This document shows positions 47,457 through 59,900 of a stretch of 64,000 bases of DNA, piece by piece. Both the position numbers and the translations under genes were made by a program. Source of the stretch: Stenogyne calaminthoides (Eukaryota; Streptophyta; Magnoliopsida; Lamiales; Lamiaceae); the NCBI GenBank assembly GCA_037126765.1, contig JBBCBC010000035.1, forward strand, positions 3,534,001 to 3,598,000, given 5' to 3'. Position 1 is the stretch's first letter. Each line of letters opens with the position of its first letter. The notes under the pieces are model-generated. The model worked only from the letters and a program-made list of their open reading frames with translations. It did not search any database and had not been told where the DNA came from.

Positions 47457-47653
47457 TGTTGGGTTTATACGTGAAAGTATGCTTTTACTTTGTATAACCT
47501 ATGTATTAAACACTTATTTACTGAAATAAATTATTTATCACTGTTGCTTTAAATATGAATGAATGTTATATATATTTATTGCAAACCCTTCATAGCACGC
47601 GTTACATTATAGTTAACTTGGTGATACCATATCACAGAAGATCACGTTAACAA
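47457..47653 (+). repeat. LTR fragment C, unit 1
   Basis: Starts TGTTGGGTTTATACGTG and follows, for about 190 bp, the minus-strand start of the element A LTR (window 760-953). It is inserted in the integrase coding sequence on one side and cut by LTR B on the other. Confidence 0.75.
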
Positions 47654-49254
47654 TGTTAGTGTTAGTGTCCTAGAAACAATCTATTGTAAGGACATAATAC
47701 TCGATGATATTCAGTTTGATTTAATATTATAGTTCACTTGATATTAATGTATGGCCATACACCTTTTTTGAATATTATGTTTGATTGTTTGCATTTATTC
47801 ATACAAGTGTTCCCATGAGTCATTGATGTCATTGAGGTTGTGAGAACTCAGATGAGTTAAGCATGATTCTCAAACAGCGCCGATCAAGGATCATCAAGAA
47901 TGAGATATTGATGATACAATGGAGATTGGTGTGTGATCTGCATTATACTCTTTAAGAGTGTAGAAGATCTCACTTACTACGAGATACTAGCTATCTCGTG
48001 ATGGATGCACAAATACCTTAGAGGGTATTGGTATACCCATCCGAGAAACCGTTTGATCTATTTCCACTATATGTGTCTATGGGTGTCTCGGTTAGTGGGA
48101 GCGATGCGATACTCCTTTGACTTGAGGTCAATACGCACTACATGTGTGGGATGATGAACTTTGACCATGACCAACGCTTGCACCCTAACCATGGGTAGAT
48201 ATGGCTTGGATTGGGTTCATCACGTAGAACATGTGCGTGGTAGTTGAGCCAAGAATAGGATTCATTCCTCAAAGTGGATTTAGAGAGAATACTCATCTTC
48301 TCATCATAATTAGATCAAAGTCATCGGTCGATGCATGTCAACTTAGACTTTGTGGCTAAGTGTGACATACATGATCAATTAGTGATTTGAGATAAATTAA
48401 TTAAGTTATTTGAATAGACACTTCATCATGTTCAAGACTTAATCGAGTATTCGCGAATGAAAGGAGAAAAACGTAATAGTCCATGTTTCAGTTACAGGTA
48501 GTTGCACGTTTCTCGCAACGTACCTCATATATTGAGAATGTCTAATTTATTGTCTAGGGTTCAATTAAGACCGTAGTTTGACTAATCGCTCGATATATGA
48601 GGGCATATGGGTCACACAACAAGTAGTTCCCTTTTACGGATTATAGTTGATTGATTAAATGTTAAATTGGATTTAATATTTAATTTATGGGGAATTAATT
48701 AATAATAGATTAATTTGGAATTAATTATTATTAATCTTTAATTAAATTAGATTTAATTGAATAGGATTCCCAATAATAATATATGGAATATTATTATAGG
48801 ATTTAATATATATGGAATCAAATCCGTAGAGATTTGATATACATGGGAATTAAATCCGTAGAGATTTTATATATGGGAAATAAATCTAAGATTTATTTTA
48901 TGAGATTAGGGATTTTATTTCCTAATCATGTTAGCTTAAGATTTAAGCTAGGCCTCTCCTATATATATGACATCTTGGGAATTCACAAACAACGTTAATT
49001 CATGTTTCTCCATAAAATCTAGAATATGAATTTTTCTAGCAAATTCCATTTCAGATTCAACGCTGGCAAATCTGTGCAAGTCCGTGAATGGGGATTAATT
49101 GGATACCATAGTAGAGAAATATGTGTACGGTTTACTGTAAGATTTCTCTTTATGTTTATACGTATTCAATTATGCAATTACGTGTTCTTTGTTGGTGAAC
49201 TGTTTATTTCCGCTGCGCATGTATTACATGTTTACGTGCCTCTAAATTCCAACA
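47654..49254 (+). repeat. LTR B, copy 2
   Basis: 1601 bp with the same ends as copy 1 and TATA box at 48960-48967. No polypurine tract precedes it; the left neighbour is LTR fragment C. Confidence 0.9.
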
Positions 49255-50362
49255 ACTTTATCAAAACATTGGTTCCAAGCACGGGATGCTTACTTTAGTC
49301 CGTAAATGGACTTCTTAAGCTTGCAAACTAGATGATCTTGGCCTTTTTCAACGAAGCCTTCGGGTTGTTGCATATAGATCTCTTCTTCAAGACTTCTGTT
49401 AAGGAAAGTTATCTTGACATCCATTTGCCAGATCTCAAAATCGAGATGCGCCGTTATCGACACGAGAATACGGATGGACTTAAGCATGACTACAAGTGAA
49501 AAAGTTTCCTCATAATCGATCCCTTCTTTCTGAGTGTAACCTTTTGCCACAAGTCTAGCCTTGAAGGTCTCTACCTTCCCGTCCGATCCTCTTTTCCTCT
49601 TGTATACCCACTTGCATCCAATGTGTTTGACCCCATTGAGTGGTTCGACTAGCTCCCGCACCTTAATATGATCCATAGAACCCATCTCAGCTTCCATTGT
49701 TGTTTGCCAAGAATCCGCATCCTTGTCTTGGATTGCCTCATTGTATGTCCATGGGTCCGATTAATCTTCACCGGGGACCAAGTCCACTGACTCTCCTATT
49801 CCCATGAATCTCTCGGACTGTCTAACAACCTTCCCACTATGACGAGGTTCTGGTTTTGTAAGAGTGTCATTTTGGTATGTCAACTTGTACAGTTGGCATT
49901 GAGGTAAGCCCTCCTAGCTCATCTAAGGTAATCTCACTTCTGGGCTTTCTATCGTTCATATAGTCTTCCTCCAAAAATCTAAAGTGCGTAATGATTACAA
50001 CCTTTTGATCTTCGGGACCATAGAACATGCACCCTTTCATTCCTTTGGGGTACCCTATAAACAACCTTAATTTTGATCGTGGATCCAATTTACAGGCTTC
50101 CTTGTCCAACCCGTATGCCGGACACCCCCAGATTCTCATATGTCTTAAACTTGGCTTGCGCCCTGTCCACAACTCCTTAGGGGTTTTGGGAACCGATTTG
50201 GATAGCACTATGTTTAGAATGTAAGCTGTTGTTTCCAAGGCGTGACCCAAAAATGATTTGGGTAGATCCGCATAACTCATCATTGATCTGACCATTTCTA
50301 AAAGAGTTCTGTTTCTTTGTTTTGCAACCCCGTTTTGTTGAGGGGTTCCCGGTGCAGTCAAC
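49255..50362 (-). pseudogene. antisense copia pol fragment in tandem unit 2
   Basis: Nearly identical to 46348-47456. Here the integrase part is one open frame (49867-50361) with NGVAKQRNRTLLEM and TPKELWTGRKPSLRHMRIWGC. The reverse transcriptase part is open at 49290-49697. A stop (near 49765) separates them. Confidence 0.85.
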
Positions 50363-50559
50363 TGTTGGGGTTATACGTGAAAGTATGCTTTTACTTTGTA
50401 TAACCTATGTATTAAACACTTATTTACTGAAATAAATTATTTATCATTGTTGCTTTAAATATGAATGAATGTTATATATATTTATTGCAAACCCTTCATA
50501 GCACGCGTTACATTATAGTTAACGTGGTGATACCAGATCACAGAAGATCACGTTAACAA
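50363..50559 (+). repeat. LTR fragment C, unit 2
   Basis: Starts TGTTGGGGTTATACGTG; same as 47457-47653 with few differences. Confidence 0.75.
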
Positions 50560-51404
50560 TGTTAGTGTTAGTGTCCTAGAGACAATCTATTGTAAGGACA
50601 TAATACTCGATGATATTCAGTTTGATTTAATATTATAGTTCACTTGATATTAATGTATGGCCATACACTTGTTTGAATATTATGTTTGATTGTTTGCATT
50701 TATTCATACAAGTGTTCCCATGAGTCATTGCTGTCATTGAGGTTGTGAGAACTCAGATGAGTTAAGCATGATTCTCAAACAGCGCCGATCAAGGATCATC
50801 AAGAATGAGATATTGATGATACAATGGAGATTGGTGTGTGATCTGCATTATACTCTTTGAGAGTGTAGAATATCTCACTTACTACGAGATACTAGCTATC
50901 TCATGATGGATGCACAAATACCTTAGAGGGTATTTGTATACCCATCCGAGAAACCGTTTGATGTATTTCCACTATATGTGTCTACGGGTGTCTCGGTTAG
51001 TGGGAGCGATGCGATACTCCTTTGACTTGAGGTCAATACGCACTACATGTGTGGGATGATGAACTTTGACCATGACCAACGCTTGCACCCTAACCATGGG
51101 TAGATATGGCTTGGATTGGGTTCATCACGTAGTACATGTGCGTGGTATTTGAGCTAAGAATAGGATTCATTCCTCAAAGTGGATTTAGAGAGAATACTCA
51201 TCTTCTCATCATAATTAGATCAAAGTCATCGGCCGATGCACGTCAACTTAGACTTTGTGGCTAAGTGTGACATACATGATCAATTAGTGATTTGAGATAA
51301 ATTGATTAAGTTATTTGAATAGACACTTCATCATGTTCAAGGATTAATCGAGTATTCGCGAATGAAAGGAGGAAATCGTAATAGCCCATGTTTCTGTTAC
51401 AGGT
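50560..51404 (+). repeat. LTR B, copy 3 (truncated by element 4)
   Basis: The first 845 bp of LTR B. It breaks within ...gttacaggt at the first base of the element 4 LTR. The missing part should resume beyond the window if the insertion is simple. Confidence 0.9.
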
Positions 51405-52910
51405 TGTTGGGAAATTTAGAGTTTTGATGAAAATACCAAGACACATGTATTAGGACCAGTCAGATCTGTTAGCTGACTAATGTTTTTATACCAGTTATAA
51501 GATGACCAGTTGATAATTATTGTATAGAACAACTAATGTATTACATAGGTCACATATTGAGGGGTAACTCAATATGTATAGGTCAGGTCTAGAGATCAGA
51601 AGACAAGACAAGGTTAGAAGATCAGACGAGCAGATAGTCAGATGATCAGGTAATGACGTGAAGATCAGATGACTACCAGAAGATCAGAAGACCTGAAGAC
51701 CTACATCAGTCCAGTCTGCTAATTGAGCTAAGACAACTGGCACCAGAAGACTCTATCGGTAAATCGACGGGTTTTATCCGATCGTCACCACATCGTATCA
51801 ACTGATGTTTCATAAGTCGTACGTTGTTGATCTGAACAAAGAGAATATCAACTCTATTTGGTAGAACAAACACTGAAAAGTGTACTTGTTAACCAATGAG
51901 AGCAAGACAGGTATGAACGGAGCTGAAAATGCGTGATTCGGCGCTGCATAGTCAAGCGGCTATAAAAGACAACTATTCACGCTTTCGGCCATGCCGTCCC
52001 TGAAGCACGTCACATCAATCCTGCAATCCTACCAAATATAGCCGGAAATTCAAATTGCTCTCCAACGGCTCTTTGATTTCGAGGTCTATAAATATGGGAT
52101 TATTCTCCAGAGTGAAGATACGAAAATTATCAAGAAGCTCATACTATAGCAAAATTTCCGCACAAAGAACACAAACTTGAAGATTATTTCTAAGTGTTCA
52201 TCCCATTGTTCTTAGCATAGAAATCTCATCCTCTAGCTTTAGGCTACATAAATACTAGGATAGATTTCCAGTTGGAACAACAACAAATCTTTACCCAAAC
52301 TTAAAAATTAGGTTAAGTTTGTTTAGCAAGATTTCAGACTAGGGTTTCTAGTTCTGATTTCTAGGATCGGTTGAGTGAGAACTCTTAAAACATCTATTGG
52401 TTGTACTGTGTTGGACTAACATAATAAACTAAGTCCAGTTGGTTAAGTTGGTTCCCCTTGTGATAGGGAAGAGTGGACGTAGGACTGGTTGTCCGAACCA
52501 CTATAAATCTTGTGTGCATTTATCTGCTCTTAACTGCTTTACACTATCGCACACGACTTTGCTTAAAATCACATACATATTCTGAGTTAGGGTCAGTTTG
52601 CATCAAGCAACTGATCTGATCAGTTTGATCCCTTGGTCAGCTGATTGAAAACAGACTTCAGAATCAGATTTGAGAAAACTGGTTTTTCACACGGGTTTAA
52701 ACTAGCTTCCGCACATCAGTTAAACTGATAGACACCGAACTGATCTGTTAATCAGGCTATCAGTAAGTTGGATATCAGTCCAAACTGATTCACTCGCACT
52801 CTGATCAGGCTACTTGCTATCACACCTGATCTTGCACGAAAAGTTTTCAGAAGTTTATTCACCCCTCCCCTCTACACTTCTGCCCTCACGAAATCCATTC
52901 GGGACCTACA
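51405..52910 (+). repeat. 5' LTR of element 4
   Basis: TGTTGGGAAATTTAGAG to GGGACCTACA, 1506 bp. U3 (51560-51740) is purine-rich with dense GATCAGA motifs. TATA box TATAAATA at 52087-52094. The U5 end carries the conserved cccctcccctctacacttctg. Confidence 0.95.
52087..52094 (+). promoter_or_regulatory. LTR TATA box, element 4
   Basis: TATAAATA in gaggtctataaatatggg. It is conserved at the same place in every Sirevirus-like LTR in the window, so it is the likely promoter of the genomic RNA. Confidence 0.75.
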
Positions 52911-52912
52911 AG

Positions 52913-52924
52913 TGGTATCAGAGC
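52913..52924 (+). other. primer binding site of element 4
   Basis: TGGTATCAGAGC two bases after the LTR, matching the initiator-Met tRNA 3' end. Confidence 0.95.
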
Positions 52925-53047
52925 AGTGGTTCTACGGACCACTGTCTTTGAATATGATCGGTTCTTGAGGAAGAACCTTTGTGGTCACTTGAACAGATCT
53001 TGAAAAACCATTTTTAAAATTCATCTGTTTTCAAAAACTCACTAAGA

Positions 53048-55177
53048 ATGGATAATACATCCGGTATGTATCATGATCTGCCAAAGTTTTCTATTGATGA
53101 GTATGCAGATTGGACCATAATCATGAGCAACCATCAGGGAGCCATTAGCAACAGGATGATGGAAGTTCTTGAACAAGGACCAATCCTCATCTACCACAAC
53201 AACCCAGCTGAAGGTGGTGATCCAGATTTTCCAGTTGGAGCTCGAATCAAAAAGAGTCCAGTTCTGATGGATGCTGAAGAAAGGAAGTTGTCAACTCTGG
53301 ATACAGTTGCGAGCCACATCATCATGAAGCCGATGGATAAGATCACAAGAGAAAAGATCAAGTATCTCAAGACATCTAAACAGATGTGGGATACACTTGC
53401 TGAGATTTGCGAAGGAAATGATCTGATTAAAGACAGCAGACTGCAAGCCGAACTGGTGAAGTTTGAGAAACTTAAGATGCTGCCAAATGAAACCATAAAT
53501 TAGCTCGATGGAAGGATCACCATATCTGTCAACAAGCTACGGGAACTAGGACGAGAAATGTCAGACAAAGACGTTAACTACAAGATCTTGAGATCTCTGA
53601 CAAAGAAGTGGGATATGAAAGTTACAGTGATAAAGGATTGTCAAGATATTGCAAAAATGAAGCCACGCAACCTGTTTCTGAGCCTTAAAGCCCATGAGTT
53701 TGATCTGATCGAAAGAGGGCAAGAAGAAGATGATGAGTCTCCTACCGAAACCACAACTGCCACATCAAAAGTTGTTACATTCAAAGCAACCGGCAGCAAC
53801 TCAAAGTCTACTGAACCAGTTGGAAATATCATAAGTCAGACGGAATAGATTGCTTTGCTGAACAGAAAACTTGAAAAATCCAACATTCAACTAGGTAATT
53901 ATCGAAGATTCTACAGAGATTGTCAGAATAACAGAGGAAGAGATAGAAGGCCAACTAACAGATCACAAGAAAGAACTAGATCGGATGACCGAAGAGATGA
54001 TCATAGGGAGGATCGTAGAGAAGATAAGAAAAGAGATGATCGATCTGACGAAAAGAGAGACAACAGATCTGAAAGAAGAAATTCAGATTACAGGCAATCA
54101 GGAAAGTCACCTGACAAATTCTACAGACGGAATGACTCACCTGGCAGAAGAAGTTTTGTGGATTGTGGAGCATGTTTCAACTATGAGAAACCAGGTCACT
54201 ACAGTGCAGACTACCCGGACCTGACTCCGAAAGAAAGAGAAGACAAGCGGAACAGAAGAGAGCAACGTTATAGAGACAAGAAAGTCATGGTTGTTGATAC
54301 ATCTGGGATTGATGATTCTTATCTACCTTCAGAAGATTTAGGTTACTCATCTGTAGAAGACTTCTGCCTGATGAGCAATGCTGATGATTTCTACAACTAC
54401 GATGATCTGATGTTCTCTTCTGATGATGAAATCTGTTTTATGGCTAAGGAAGAAGACCAATCTGAGGTAACTTCTAAACTTTCTATGCTTTTTGTTTCCA
54501 CACCAGCTGTGTTGAGCACACCTGCTGGAGAGATTGACCTGCAGCTCTATAGTGAGCAATTCCTTGATGATCTCTCTAATGCAGTAGACACTTATACCAT
54601 AGTGGAAGCTGAAAACAACAAGTTAAGGATTGAGAATATTCAGCTTGTTAAAGAAAATGATATCACAAAAGTTGTTGAACTGAAATCAGCTGAAACTCTT
54701 CAGAAGATGACTGCAGAACTGGAAGCTCTGAAAGTCATTTCTTCTGATCAGGATAAACTGGTTAAGGAACAACTAGCTATTAACAAACAGCAAGCTGATG
54801 ATCTCAAAATCGTACAAGCTAAGTTTGATGAACTCTTCCGACTGCATGAGAGTCTAAAAACAACTGAGGATAGTTTGCGTAAGAAAATACAGGTTTTCAC
54901 GAAATCTTCTAAAACCATTCAAGATTTGAACAACTATTTTCGTACGACAACTAATAAGAAGGGAATTGGGTTTGAAAACCCTTCTACATCCTCAAAAGCC
55001 TCGTCTGGTTCACTTCAGAAAAGTGTAATCAAACGAGTTTCTAATCAAGATACACATAAAGCAAAATTTGTATTAGATAAGGGAAAGAGACCTGCTGAAC
55101 AAGTAAGGCAAGTGTCTGATCAGAAAGGGAACAGAAATGGACACCAACTGATCAAGCATCAGCCTAGGAATCAATAG
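53048..55177 (+). pseudogene. gag of element 4 with internal stops
   Basis: Starts MDNTSGMYHDLPKFSIDEY like element 1. The frame is closed by TAG at 53501 and 53846; both stand where element 1 has Glu or Gln codons, and all three pieces stay in or near one frame. The last piece (53855-55177, 440 residues) has a basic Arg/Asp-rich stretch (residues 25-100), then a CCHC zinc knuckle near residues 107-120. Its second and third cysteines are tyrosines (codons at 54182 and 54212), each explained by one G-to-A change. A long coiled coil follows (about 230-370). Gag would form the particle and package RNA. Confidence 0.9.
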
Positions 55178-55434
55178 AAGAATCATGTTCTTCTGAAGAG
55201 ACCTCAACCTGATCAGGAGATTAGGTATCAGAAAAGACAACCTCTCAAAGAGAAATCTGATCTGAAACCTAATCAAGTTCAACTGCCTAACAAGCAAGCT
55301 AAAGGTAAACTGCTAAGACCATCTATGCCAAAAAGATATGACTCTTTTAATGGTAGCAGTCGTACATACCCTTACAATCAGAAACCTAGGGCTGCTGCAC
55401 CTGAGCCCCACTGGATTAAAGAAGACAGATATCA

Positions 55435-56908
55435 ATGAAAAGGCCCAAGTCTTCTGATTCATCAATGGCTCACACTCATAATCATACTAACCAAATTGCA
55501 TATGAAGAGACGTATGATTATGTAGATGTTTATGGGAGACAAATTAGGCCCTCTGTTTTCAACAAAGGTGCCAGATATGTTTGGATCCCGAAAGGTACTT
55601 CTAACCCCCCAGGACCCGATTCTACTGGGGTACCTAAAGCCTGGTTTGATTGCAGGTTTGCGTGGGTTTGGCCAATAAGGGAGGTGTACAAGCAACTATC
55701 TGGTACATCGATAGTGGATGCTCAAGGCACATGACATGAAGCAAACATCTCCTTAGCTCTTACACAGAACAAGAAGGCCCACGTGTACTCTTTGGTGATG
55801 ATAACTTTGGTTTTACCAGAGGATTCGGAACCTTAGAGAATGATGATGTACAGGTTACTGGAGTCTCGTATGTCGAAGGTTTAAAGCATAATCTGTTATC
55901 AGTTTCATAATTCTATGACAACGATTCAGTGTTGAGTTCTCGACTGATCAGTGCACTATCAAGAATCGAGCTACTCAACAGATTTTGTTAACTGGTTCAA
56001 GGAAAGGAACGATTAATACAACAGATTGGAACAGTTGTCCAAGAAATGCATGTCTGATTGTTAAGAGTTCCAAAAGCAGCAGTTGGCTCTGGCATAAGAG
56101 AATGAGTCATCTGAACTTTAAAACTCTTAACAAGATAGCAAGGATGTCTTTGGTTGAGGGTCTTTCGAATGAGGTATTCTCTAAGGATCAGACATGTGTC
56201 GCATGTCAGAAAGGAAAATAGGTAAAAGCCTCATTCAAGGGAATCCCAGGACCAACATCCAGCAGAGTACTGCAACTGCTCCATATGGATCTATTTGGAC
56301 CAGTTACACCAGTTAGTCTCAGCGGACGCAAATATACTCTGGTAATCGTGGATGATTATTCCAAGTTTACCTGGGTTGTATTCTTGTATAAGAAGAATGA
56401 GACAACAACAAAGATACCCGAGCTGCTCAAGAAATTACAGAATGAGAAGGGTGTCAGTATAGTGAAAAACAGATCAGATAAAGGTACAGAATTTCAGAAC
56501 TCTTGTATTACTGACTTTTGCACTAAGTTTGGAATACAGCATGTGACATCAGCTGCAAGAACACCACAATAGAATGGAGTAGCAGAACGGAGAAACAGAA
56601 CACTCAAATAAGCTGCTCGAACTATGTTAGCTAAACATGCTACTCCAAGCCGTTTCTGGGCAGAAGCCATCAACACTGCATGCCATACTCAAAACAGATG
56701 TTCTCTGACTAAGGCTCACTTCAAAACACCCTATGAACTGTGGAAGGGCAGAAAACCTCGTGTTTCTTACTTCCATGTTTTTGGGTGCAAGTGTTTCATA
56801 CTCAACAATGGGAAGAGTCAGTTGAAAACCTTTGAGGCCAAGTCAGATGAGGGTATATTCTTAGGATATTCCTCAACCAGCAAGGCTTTCAGGGTATTTA
56901 ACAGGTGA
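55435..56908 (+). pseudogene. protease and integrase of element 4 with internal stops
   Basis: Protease active-site DSG at 55710-55718 (WYIDSGCS), with a TGA soon after at about 55734. The zinc-binding N-terminus of integrase is intact (WLWHKRMSHLNF, CVACQKGK, 55985-56221). The core has the first Asp at MDLFGPVTPVS (56285), the second in NRSDKGTEF (about 56475; Lys where His is usual) and the Glu in NGVAERRNRTL (about 56590). The C-terminal motif GIFLGYSSTSKAFRVFN is at about 56860. Stops at 56219, 56570, about 56606 and 56906, mostly TAG or TGA where Gln, Arg or Trp is expected, make it inactive as read. Confidence 0.9.
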
Positions 56909-56917
56909 ACCCTAGTT

Positions 56918-59045
56918 GTGGAAGAAACACCACATGTGGTCGTTGATGAGACATCTTCTGAACAAGAGAAATCTGCCTCAGAACAAGCAGTACCAGATCA
57001 ACCTGTACCTGATGCACAGAAAATGGATCAGCTAAGTATCAATGAAAAAGGATCAGATCACGTAACAGTGTTCCAGAACTTGATCTTACTGATTCACCAG
57101 GTCAATCAGACCCTAAGGTACGTACAACTGTCAATGAAGAAGTTGGTACAGCTGAGACAGTAACAACTGAACCATCTGGTTCAGGGGGAACACCTGATAT
57201 TCCTACGGACAGACATCAGCACATGATGAGTCCAACATCAGCTGAGACTTGTCCATGTCAAGTGGATCATATTTCTGCACCACTCCCAATCTCTAGTGAT
57301 GAACTACTATCAAAAGAGGATGATGTTCTCCAAACTGATGAAAATCAGAAAAGAAGGACCTGGATAACCAGTCATCCAACTGATCTGATCATCGGAGACC
57401 CATCTGATAGAGTTAAAACTAGACATCAGATTGGTGAAAGTGCCATGTATTGTTGTTATATGTCCTTGAAGGAACCAACCGATATAGAAGAATCTCTACA
57501 GGATGCAAATTGGATTCTAGCCATGCAAGAAGAACTGAAGTAGTTTGAATGGAATCAGGTTTGGAAACTGGTGGACAGACCAACCCATCAAGATGTGATT
57601 GGCACAAAGTGGGTATTCAAGAACAAGAAATATGAGAATAATGTCATAACCAGAAATAAGGCAAGACTTGTTGCTAAGGGGTATTCACAATCAGAAGGAA
57701 TTAATTATGATGAGACCTTTGCATCAGTCGCTCGCCTGGAAGCCATTCGGTTGTTTCTGGCTTATGCTGCCCACATAGGGTTTATTGTGTATCAGATGGA
57801 TGTAAAGAGTGCATTCTTAAACGGGGTACTAGCTGAGGAAGTTTATGTTGAACAACCTCCTGGCTTTGAAAAAGGCGACCAGGTGTACCGTTTAAGAAAA
57901 GCTCTTTATGGCCTGAAACAAGCTCCTCGAGCTTGGTATGATACACTCTCTCAGTTCTTGATAGATAGTGGATTCACTAAAGAAATAGTGGACAGAACCT
58001 TATTCAGAATAGAAGATGGAGAAGATATTCTGATGGTTCAGATATACGTGGACGACATCATTTTCGGATCTCCCAACAAAGATCAGTGTGACAGATTCAG
58101 CAAGCTAATGCAAGGGAAGTTCGAGATGTCCATGATGGGCCAAATGAATTACTTTCTGGGTTTACAAGTTAATAAAAGTACAGAAGGGATATTCATCTGC
58201 CAGGCAAAGTACACTAGGAATTTGTTGGCTAAGTTTAGAGTTCAAAACTGTAAGGAGGCCAGAATTCCTATGATGACCGGATTCAAGATGGATCCAGATG
58301 AGAATGGTCAGAAAACTAATCAGAAAGAATACAGGGCTCTCATTGGATCTCTACTATACCTGACTGCCAGGAGACCAGATATAACTTTTGCAGTAGGTGT
58401 ATGTGTCATATTTCAGGCAAATCCAATGCAAAGCCACCTGGAAGCAGCTAAGCGGATTCTTAAGTATCTGAAGGGGACAATAAACCTTGGTTTATTCTAC
58501 CCATCAGATGATAATCTAGAGCTTAGTGGGTATTCTGATTCTGATTATAGAGGTTGGAGAATTGACAAAAAATCAACCTCAGGTACATGTCAGTTTTTAG
58601 GTAGTAAACTGATCTCTTGGTTTTCAAAGAAGCAGACATCAATTGCAACATCTACTATCAAGGTAATATATGGTCATAGGAAGTCGTTGTTCCCAACCTG
58701 CTCTCCGCTAAGTCGGAAATGAGGGATTACAACATTGTAGCTAAGAAAGTACCTATATTCTGTGACAGTAATAGTGCTATTGCAATTACTCAGAATCTAG
58801 TTCTACATACAAGATGTAAGCATGTGGATGTTAGACACCATTTTATAAGAGATCATGTTGAAAAGAAGAATATTAGAATGGAAAAGATCCATACTGATAA
58901 GCAGAAAGCTGATATTCTAACCAAGCCACTAGCTGAAGTCAGATTCAGAGAATTATGCAATGAGCTAGGGCTTCTGGACCTTGGAGAAAGTGCACCAGAA
59001 ATGTTTGGTGGACTGGTCTGCAAGACCAATTGGTTAAGAGATTGA
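56918..59045 (+). pseudogene. reverse transcriptase and RNase H of element 4
   Basis: The linker (56918-57543) ends in a TAG. The open frame 57571-58722 (383 residues) then holds a full reverse transcriptase with YQMDVKSAFLNG (about residues 74-85), LYGLKQAPRAWYD and YVDD at residues 159-162, and most of RNase H (LKYLKGTINLGLFY, GYSDSDYRGW, KSTSGTCQFLG). A small rearrangement at about 58660-58720 disrupts the region where ST.EAEY-type residues would carry the RNase H active site. The C-terminus continues in frame at 58719-59045 (FCDSNSAIAITQN, HTRCKHVDVRHHFIRDHV, KADILTKPL). It is the best-preserved polymerase in the window. Confidence 0.9.
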
Positions 59046-59264
59046 CCAGATAGAAAGAATCAGTTGAGTGAGGTATCTCAACTGATCAGATCTGATCAGA
59101 AAAGAAATATCAGATTCAGAAGGAACTGATCAGATTGAAAGTTCAAACTTTGTAAGTCGATTAAGCAAGATTCAACAAGCAAATTGCATAAGTGTTAAAG
59201 CTTCAATCGCATAAGGAAACAGAAACAACACAACAATGAAATAAAAGAACTTTTCATTGATAAA

Positions 59265-59317
59265 GACCCGGAGGTCAGATTTTCATTACAAGTTACAGTA
59301 CAAAAGACCCGGAGGTC
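59265..59317 (-). terminator. paired hairpins at the antisense 3' end, element 4
   Basis: GACCCGGAGGTC at 59265-59276 and again at 59306-59317. Read on the minus strand they lie downstream of the antisense ORF, as in elements 1-3, and enclose ttgtaac-type T/G-rich sequence. Confidence 0.45.
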
Positions 59318-59438
59318 AGTAGATAAACCCTAAACCCTAAAAGCCCTGAAGGGGTGAGAGAGGCTTTAAAAGAACTCTAAGCCCGAAGCCCCTAGTCCTA
59401 AAATCAATGGGACTCCCAGCTTTAAATGAACACGAGTG

Positions 59439-59830
59439 TCATACATGTGGTGCGATACACCACATGGACACAAGTGTCACATGTAAATATTGAGATTTAG
59501 TCTGATCCAGATCGTGTATTGTCTGATCAAGATCGTATACTAAATCCATGTTACATATCAGATGGAGTCTAGTGATGCTAATTTCGTCATCTCGATAGGC
59601 GCACAAGGCGTATACGGTCAGGAGAAGTGTCTTCTCATTTGCAACGACAGATCCGCCACCCCGGTGGTAGAGAAGCTTGGCAATAATCGTATGATCTTTC
59701 TTCGATGAAGACGAGAGCAGTAATGAGGGAAGCAGAGGGTTGATTTGAGAAGCTGAAATCATTTTAGTAGGGTAAAGGGAGGATTTTGCTGGAAGTCTCG
59801 CCGGAATTAAGGGTTCACCGGAATACTGGA
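59439..59830 (-). CDS. conserved small ORF antisense to the retrotransposon (element 4 copy)
   Basis: The minus-strand frame from the first Met (59762) gives 108 residues, but similarity to the element 1 ORF begins upstream (SGEPL.P.RLPA near 59820), where the initiating ATG of element 1 is changed. Shared blocks are ISASQINP, a Ser-rich run, HTIIAKLLYHRGGGSVVANEKTLLLTV and AYRDDEISITRL. A different C-terminal extension follows. Several differences from element 1 are amino-acid replacements with the frame kept, which fits a once-coding sequence; I do not know a function. The element 4 copy may have lost its start. Confidence 0.5.
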
Positions 59831-59892
59831 TTACAAAACTTGAAAATGATAAGTATGGTGAATGGTTTATGTTGTGTATAAATCGTTTGTTC

Positions 59893-59900
59893 TATTTATA
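59893..59900 (-). promoter_or_regulatory. antisense TATA box, element 4
   Basis: Minus-strand TATAAATA in gtcctttataaatagaac, about 70 bp before the ORF region. It has the same role and spacing as 22473 but a diverged context. Confidence 0.6.

Larger units (their letters stand above)
44746..51404. repeat. 2.9-kb tandem array (two full units and a third truncated)
   Basis: Unit starts at 44746, 47654 and 50560 (spacing 2908 and 2906). Each unit is LTR B, then an antisense copia pol fragment, then about 197 bp of an unrelated LTR start (fragment C). The third unit is cut at 51404 by element 4. Units 2 and 3 share changes that unit 1 lacks. Confidence 0.9.

Noticed and set aside
52911..52935. 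A tRNA gene at the primer site
   Set aside because: Only the 12-base primer complement is present; no tRNA arms or loops.
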